Position numbers and translations under genes: made by a program
Notes under the pieces: model-generated
Seen by the model: the letters and a program-made list of their open reading frames with translations, nothing else
Database searches by the model: none
What the model was told of the DNA's origin: nothing
Shown: one piece after another, positions 59,711 to 64,000 of the stretch
How positions within the stretch are numbered: position 1 is the first letter of the stretch
Layout: every line of letters begins with the position of its first letter
Assembly: GCF_004331265.1 (NCBI RefSeq)
Contig: NZ_SJOO01000006.1
Coordinates: 1 to 64,000 of the forward strand
Source: Enterobacter wuhouensis
GTDB taxonomy: Bacteria > Pseudomonadota > Gammaproteobacteria > Enterobacterales > Enterobacteriaceae
Length of the DNA: 64,000 nucleotides
Reading direction: 5' to 3'

Positions 59711-61372
59711 ATGAGTGATATCGCGTTAACCGTTAGCGTGTTGGCCCTGGTCGCTGTTGTGGGCCTGTGGATTGGCAATATCAAAATCCGCGGCGTCGGG
59801 TTTGGCATTGGCGGAGTGCTGTTCGGCGGCATTTTTGTTGGCCATTTTGCCGACCAGCTTGGGCTGGTTCTCAGCGCCGAAATGCTCCACTTCATCCAGG
59901 AGTTCGGCCTGATCCTCTTTGTTTACACCATCGGTATCCAGGTCGGGCCGGGCTTTTTCGCTTCCCTGCGCGTATCCGGATTGCGCTTGAATCTCTTTGC
60001 CCTCGGCATCGTGGTGATGGGCGGCCTGGTCACCGCTATCCTGCATAAACTCTTCGACATCCCGCTCCCCGTGGTGCTGGGGATTTTCTCCGGCGCAGTC
60101 ACCAACACCCCAGCGCTGGGGGCAGGCCAGCAAATCCTGCGCGATTTAGGTATCGAACCCGGCATCGTCGACCAGATGGGGATGAGCTACGCGATGGCCT
60201 ATCCGTTTGGGATTTGCGGCATTCTGCTCTCCATGTGGCTGGTGCGGGTGCTGTTTCGCGTCAACGTCGATAAAGAGGCGAAAGACCACGAAACCACGCT
60301 CACCAACGGCCATATGCCGATCAAAACCATCAACATTCGCGTCGATAACCCCAACCTGAACAATATGGCGATTCAGGACGTACCGATCCTCAACAGCGCC
60401 AATATTATCTGCTCGCGCCTCAAACGTGATGACATGCTGATGGTGCCCTCCCCCGGCACCACAATTCTGCAGGGCGACCTGCTGCACCTGGTTGGGCAGC
60501 CGGGCGATCTCAACAACGCGCGGCTGGTGATTGGTCAGGAGGTCGACACCTCGCTCTCCACGCGCGGAACGGACATGCGCGTCGAGCGCGTCGTCGTTAC
60601 CAACGAAAAGGTTCTGGGGAAGAAAATCCGAGATCTGCAGGTAAAAGAGCGCTATGACGTGGTGATCTCCCGCCTTAACCGCGCGGGTATTGAGCTGGTT
60701 GCCAGCCCCGAGGCCAGCCTGCAGTTTGGCGATATCCTCAACCTGGTCGGGCGCCCGTCGTCCATTGATGCCGTGGCGGACATGGTAGGCAACGCCCAGC
60801 AAAAGCTGCAGCAGGTGCAGATGCTGCCGGTCTTTATTGGTGTTGGCCTCGGCGTGCTGCTCGGCTCCATTCCGCTGTACGTGCCGGGATTCCCGGTGGC
60901 GCTCAAGCTCGGCCTGGCGGGCGGGCCGCTGATCATGGCGCTTATCCTCGGGCGTATCGGCTGTATCGGTAAGCTCTACTGGTTTATGCCGCCGAGCGCG
61001 AACCTGGCGCTGCGCGAGCTGGGCATCGTGCTGTTCCTGGCGGTCGTCGGGCTGAAATCCGGCGGTGATTTTGTTGATACGCTGGTCAAGGGTGACGGGA
61101 TAAGCTGGGTCGGCTATGGCATCTTTATTACCGCTATCCCGCTGCTAACGGTCGGGATAATGGCGCGAATGTTCGCCAAAATGAACTATCTGACGCTGTG
61201 CGGCATGCTGGCAGGCTCCATGACCGATCCCCCGGCGCTGGCCTTTGCCAACAACCTGCACGCCACCAGCGGCGCGGCGGCGCTGTCGTACGCGACGGTC
61301 TATCCGCTGGTGATGTTCCTGCGCATCATTACGCCGCAGCTGCTGGCGGTGTTGTTCTGGGGGATGGGCTAA
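59711..61372 (+). CDS. yidE: YidE, putative AspT/YbjL-family transporter
   Basis: A 553-residue inner-membrane protein with two AspT/YidE membrane repeats of about five helices each (1-170 and 380-553). Two RCK-C/TrkA-C regulatory domains lie between them (about 190-360). The substrate is unknown; AspT homologues exchange aspartate and alanine. The start at 59711 matches E. coli length; the frame is open further upstream. Confidence 0.93.
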   Translation: MSDIALTVSVLALVAVVGLWIGNIKIRGVGFGIGGVLFGGIFVGHFADQLGLVLSAEMLHFIQEFGLILFVYTIGIQVGPGFFASLRVSGLRLNLFALGIVVMGGLVTAILHKLFDIPLPVVLGIFSGAVTNTPALGAGQQILRDLGIEPGIVDQMGMSYAMAYPFGICGILLSMWLVRVLFRVNVDKEAKDHETTLTNGHMPIKTINIRVDNPNLNNMAIQDVPILNSANIICSRLKRDDMLMVPSPGTTILQGDLLHLVGQPGDLNNARLVIGQEVDTSLSTRGTDMRVERVVVTNEKVLGKKIRDLQVKERYDVVISRLNRAGIELVASPEASLQFGDILNLVGRPSSIDAVADMVGNAQQKLQQVQMLPVFIGVGLGVLLGSIPLYVPGFPVALKLGLAGGPLIMALILGRIGCIGKLYWFMPPSANLALRELGIVLFLAVVGLKSGGDFVDTLVKGDGISWVGYGIFITAIPLLTVGIMARMFAKMNYLTLCGMLAGSMTDPPALAFANNLHATSGAAALSYATVYPLVMFLRIITPQLLAVLFWGMG

Positions 61373-61430
61373 CAGCTTCATCGGCATTACGCTATGCTGA
61401 AGCCTGCCTGCAGCACGACAAGGAACCCCC

Positions 61431-61778
61431 ATGAAAATTTCCCGCCTCGGCGAAGCGCCGGACTACCGCTTCTCGTTGGCTAACGAACGCACTTTCCTGG
61501 CGTGGATCCGCACCGCGCTGGGCTTTCTGGCCGCTGGCGTCGGTCTCGATCAGCTTGCCCCCGACTTTGCCACCCCCGTGATTCGCGAAATCCTCGCGTT
61601 GCTGTTATGCCTGTTCGCGGGCGTGCTGGCGATTTACGGCTACCTGCGCTGGCTGCGCAATGAGAAGGCGATGCGCCTGAAGCAGGATCTGCCCTATACC
61701 CGTGGGCTGCTGATTATCAGCACGATTCTGCTGACGGTAGCGGGCGTAGTGATGGTGCTGGTGTTCTATGGCGGATAG
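61431..61778 (+). CDS. yidH: YidH, DUF202 inner-membrane protein
   Basis: A 115-residue protein with three transmembrane segments and the DUF202 N-terminal pattern FSLANERTFLAWIRTALGFLAAG. It is nearly identical to E. coli YidH. Function unknown. It overlaps yidG by 11 bases. Confidence 0.93.
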   Translation: MKISRLGEAPDYRFSLANERTFLAWIRTALGFLAAGVGLDQLAPDFATPVIREILALLLCLFAGVLAIYGYLRWLRNEKAMRLKQDLPYTRGLLIISTILLTVAGVVMVLVFYGG

Positions 61779-62115
61779 CCGCAAAGCGCGGCGCGAAGCG
61801 GACCCCGGCCTGCAGCCGGAGCGGACGTCGCTGGCCTGGCTGCGCACGCTGCTGGGGTATGGCGCGCTGATCGCCCTGGCGATTAAGCACAACTGGCACC
61901 GCACGGGGGTGCCATTCTGGATCTCAATTATCGTGCTGGCGCTGGTGGCGATCGTTTTGTGGCGCTATACCCGCAGCCGTAACCTGATGGACGTAGCGCA
62001 GAACGATTTTGCACAGCCGAAGGCGGTGCGCGATAAGTTCCTGATCGCGCTTGCTGTTCTCTCGCTGTCATTGTTGTTTGCGGTAACCCACATTCAACAA
62101 ATTTTGCAGTTGTAG
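61768..62115 (+). CDS. yidG: YidG, DUF202 inner-membrane protein
   Basis: A 115-residue paralogue of YidH with DPGLQPERTSLAWLRTLLGYGALI and three transmembrane segments, shorter than E. coli YidG by about five residues at the C-terminus. Function unknown. The REP element at 62112 begins within its stop codon, which may have set the shortened end. Confidence 0.92.
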   Translation: MADSRKARREADPGLQPERTSLAWLRTLLGYGALIALAIKHNWHRTGVPFWISIIVLALVAIVLWRYTRSRNLMDVAQNDFAQPKAVRDKFLIALAVLSLSLLFAVTHIQQILQL

Positions 62116-62143
62116 GCCGGGTAAGGCGCAGCCGCCACCCGGC
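62112..62143. repeat. Single REP element between yidG and dsdA
   Basis: GTAGGCCGGGTAAGGCGCAG then CCGCCACCCGGC, an imperfect palindrome of the REP type. It lies between convergent genes, 4 bases from the dsdA stop and overlapping the yidG stop. Confidence 0.88.
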
Positions 62144-62147
62144 ATAA

Positions 62148-63434
62148 TTACTTCCCTTTCGCCAGATACTTCGCCATCTCGTCTTCCGGCACCATCCCGC
62201 CGCCGGTCGCCCACACCAGGTGGGTAACGTTGGTATGCGAATGAACGCGCAGCGGCCCGGCCATCCCCGCCAGCGCCGACGGCTCCAGACGAATGCCTTC
62301 CGCCTGCGCCAGCCAACCGAGCATATCGTACATGCTCTGGTCGGAAAGCGTATAGAACCCGTCGAGCAGGCGTTCCATCGCGCGGCCCACAAAGCCGGAT
62401 GCCCGCCCAACCGCCAGACCGTCCGCCGCCGTCACGTTATCAATCCCCAGATCCTGCACGGCAATTTCATCGTGCAGGCCCGTATAAACCCCCAGCAGCA
62501 TGCACGGGGAGTGCGTTGGCTCCGCAAAGAAGCAGTGGACGTTATCGCCGAAGGCCAGCTTCAGGCCAAACGCCACGCCGCCGGGACCGCCGCCGACGCC
62601 GCACGGCAGGTAGACGTACAGGGGATGATCCGCATCCACCACCCGGCCCTGTTCGGCAAACTGCGCCTTCAGGCGCTCGCCTGCAACGGCATAGCCCAGG
62701 AATAAGGTGCGGGAATTTTCATCGTCGATGAAGAAACAGTTCGGATCGCTTTCCGCCGCTTTTCGTCCCTGCTCCACCGCCACGCCGTAATCCTGTTCAT
62801 ATTCCACGACGATGACGCCGTGGCTGCGCAGTTTGGCTTTCTTCCACTCGCGGGCGTCGGCAGACATATGTACCGTCACCTTAAAACCGATGCGTGCGCT
62901 CATAATGCCGATGGACATCCCGAGGTTGCCGGTTGAGCCCACCGCAATGCTGTACTGGCTGAAGAAGTCCTTAAAGCGCGGCTCCAGCAGAATGCTGTAG
63001 TCGTCTTCGGTGCTCAGCAACCCGGCGTCCAGCGCCAGTTTCTCGGCGTGGGTCAGCACCTCGTAGATGCCGCCGCGCGCTTTAATCGAGCCGGAAATCG
63101 GCAGATGGCTGTCTTTTTTCAGCAGCAGCGTGCCGGGAATAGACTTCGCAGATTCTTTCTCCAGCCGCGCCTGCATTGCCGGGATCGCGACCAGCTCGGA
63201 TTCAATAATCCCGCCCGTTGCCGCCGTTTCCGGGAAGGCTTTCGCCAGATACGGCGCGAAGCGTTTCAGGCGAGCGTGCGCGTCGTCCACGTCGGCTTTG
63301 GTCAGCCCTACGTACGGCAACCCTTCCGCAAGCGTCGTGGTGCGCGGGTTTAGCCAGGTGGTTTCTTTCAGGGCAATCAGATCCTCAACCAGAGGAAACT
63401 GTGCGGTTAACGTGGTGATAGTTGCGTTTTCCAT
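62148..63434 (-). CDS. dsdA: DsdA, D-serine dehydratase
   Basis: A PLP enzyme deaminating D-serine to pyruvate and ammonia, which detoxifies D-serine and allows growth on it. It has 428 residues from the start at 63434 ([16 protein letters not shown]). PLP-binding Lys118 is in SGSIKARGG, and the glycine-rich phosphate loop is [14 protein letters not shown]. Compared with E. coli DsdA (442 residues) about 14 residues are missing near the C-terminus, between AGMAGPLRV and [10 protein letters not shown]. The glycine loop and C-terminal end are otherwise intact. It lies directly divergent from dsdC without dsdX. Confidence 0.93.
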   Translation of the reverse strand: MENATITTLTAQFPLVEDLIALKETTWLNPRTTTLAEGLPYVGLTKADVDDAHARLKRFAPYLAKAFPETAATGGIIESELVAIPAMQARLEKESAKSIPGTLLLKKDSHLPISGSIKARGGIYEVLTHAEKLALDAGLLSTEDDYSILLEPRFKDFFSQYSIAVGSTGNLGMSIGIMSARIGFKVTVHMSADAREWKKAKLRSHGVIVVEYEQDYGVAVEQGRKAAESDPNCFFIDDENSRTLFLGYAVAGERLKAQFAEQGRVVDADHPLYVYLPCGVGGGPGGVAFGLKLAFGDNVHCFFAEPTHSPCMLLGVYTGLHDEIAVQDLGIDNVTAADGLAVGRASGFVGRAMERLLDGFYTLSDQSMYDMLGWLAQAEGIRLEPSALAGMAGPLRVHSHTNVTHLVWATGGGMVPEDEMAKYLAKGK

Positions 63435-63727
63435 AGTACGTCTCTTCGCGCTCAGATAATGAAGGAAAGCAGGAATGTGCCGCCAGGTGCAAGCTCCGAG
63501 GCGATAAACCTCGCCGTCGTCATATCTCACCTCACCCTTATGTCATCTGTGGGTATTGGACGAAAAAACGGCGTGGGCTGACAAGCGATATAAATTGGCG
63601 TTCAGGTGAGCCAGATTGGATCAACTGAGTGACTGCGCTCAAAAAAGCGCACTTAATCCGTATTAGGTTCACATAAATTCACCCTTGAGCGGTATGCTGA
63701 GCGCAGAAACCACGCGCGAGAATTGTG
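63435..63727. promoter_or_regulatory. dsdA-dsdC divergent control region
   Basis: About 290 bases with no gene. It should hold both promoters and DsdC binding sites. I see no convincing -35/-10 pair or large palindrome. The dsdX gene that occupies the position next to dsdC in E. coli is not here. Confidence 0.5.
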
Positions 63728-64000
63728 ATGACCGATGCAAATGAAGCCAGAAACCGGCTATTAAACGGCTGCCAGCTGTCGAAAATGTACACCTTTGAAG
63801 TGGCCGCCCGGCATGAGTCCTTCGCCCTGGCGGCGGCGGAGCTGTCGCTCAGCCCCAGCGCGGTGAGCCACCGCATCAACCTGCTGGAAGAGGAGCTGGG
63901 TATTCAGCTGTTCGTCCGCTCGCACCGTAAAGTCGAGCTGACGCAAGAAGGGAAGCGCGTTTACTGGACGCTAAGATCGTCCCTCGACACCCTGAATCAG
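63728..64000 (+). CDS. dsdC: DsdC, LysR-family D-serine-responsive activator (5' part)
   Basis: The first 91 residues, cut by the window edge with no stop. They match E. coli DsdC from RNRLLNGCQLSKMYTFEVAA through the helix-turn-helix SFALAAAELSLSPSAVSHRI to RVYWTLRSSLDTLNQ. A GTG directly precedes the ATG used. It should activate dsdA in response to D-serine. Confidence 0.93.
   Translation, partial: MTDANEARNRLLNGCQLSKMYTFEVAARHESFALAAAELSLSPSAVSHRINLLEEELGIQLFVRSHRKVELTQEGKRVYWTLRSSLDTLNQ

Overview
The window is about 64 kb of enterobacterial chromosome spanning the replication origin and dnaA. Almost every gene matches an Escherichia coli K-12 counterpart in sequence and mostly in order. 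The absence of tnaCAB, bgl and dgo from their K-12 positions, the chromosomal pectate lyase gene and the family of CT-rich palindromes point to Enterobacter or a near relative (Lelliottia, Leclercia, Klebsiella). The genus is an inference, not a measurement.

Layout from left to right. (1) 1-2381: an rRNA P1 promoter firing out of the left edge, then yieP-hsrA. (2) 2347-8310: the ribose operon rbsDACBK-rbsR on the minus strand, with two RbsR-type palindromes upstream of rbsD. (3) 8428-13460: kup, ravA-viaA. (4) 13461-18604: asnA, asnC, mioC, oriC, mnmG, rsmG. (5) 19103-26153: the complete atpIBEFHAGDC operon for F1Fo ATP synthase, with its promoter and terminator. (6) 26154-28640: an accessory insert between atpC and glmU. 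It holds a short reading frame behind two identical CRP-type palindromes, and a secreted family-9 pectate lyase gene with two KdgR-type boxes. (7) 28845-32318: glmU and glmS. (8) 32452-37138: a Pho-box promoter and pstSCAB-phoU. (9) 37219-43066: yieH, adeP, chrR, yieE, yidZ, mdtL. (10) 43178-46998: mnmE, yidC, yidD, rnpA, rpmH on the minus strand, divergent from (11) dnaA-dnaN-recF-gyrB (47600-53612). (12) 53647-57926: a LysR regulator and a zinc-free MDR oxidoreductase, then yidA and yidR. (13) 57923-62115: yidQ, heat-shock genes ibpA/ibpB with RNA-thermometer-like leaders, yidE, yidH, yidG. (14) 62148-64000: dsdA and the start of dsdC, without dsdX between them.

Most of the window is core functions: replication initiation and sliding clamp, gyrase, ATP synthesis, tRNA and rRNA modification (mnmE with mnmG, rsmG), protein insertion into membranes, UDP-GlcNAc precursor synthesis and phosphate uptake. 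The unusual material is small. It consists of the atpC-glmU insert, the LysR/oxidoreductase pair after gyrB, the reorganised and internally shortened dsd locus, and two families of intergenic palindromes that mark many operon ends.

Functional assignments rest on protein similarity recalled from known families and on motifs visible in the sequence. No database search was run.
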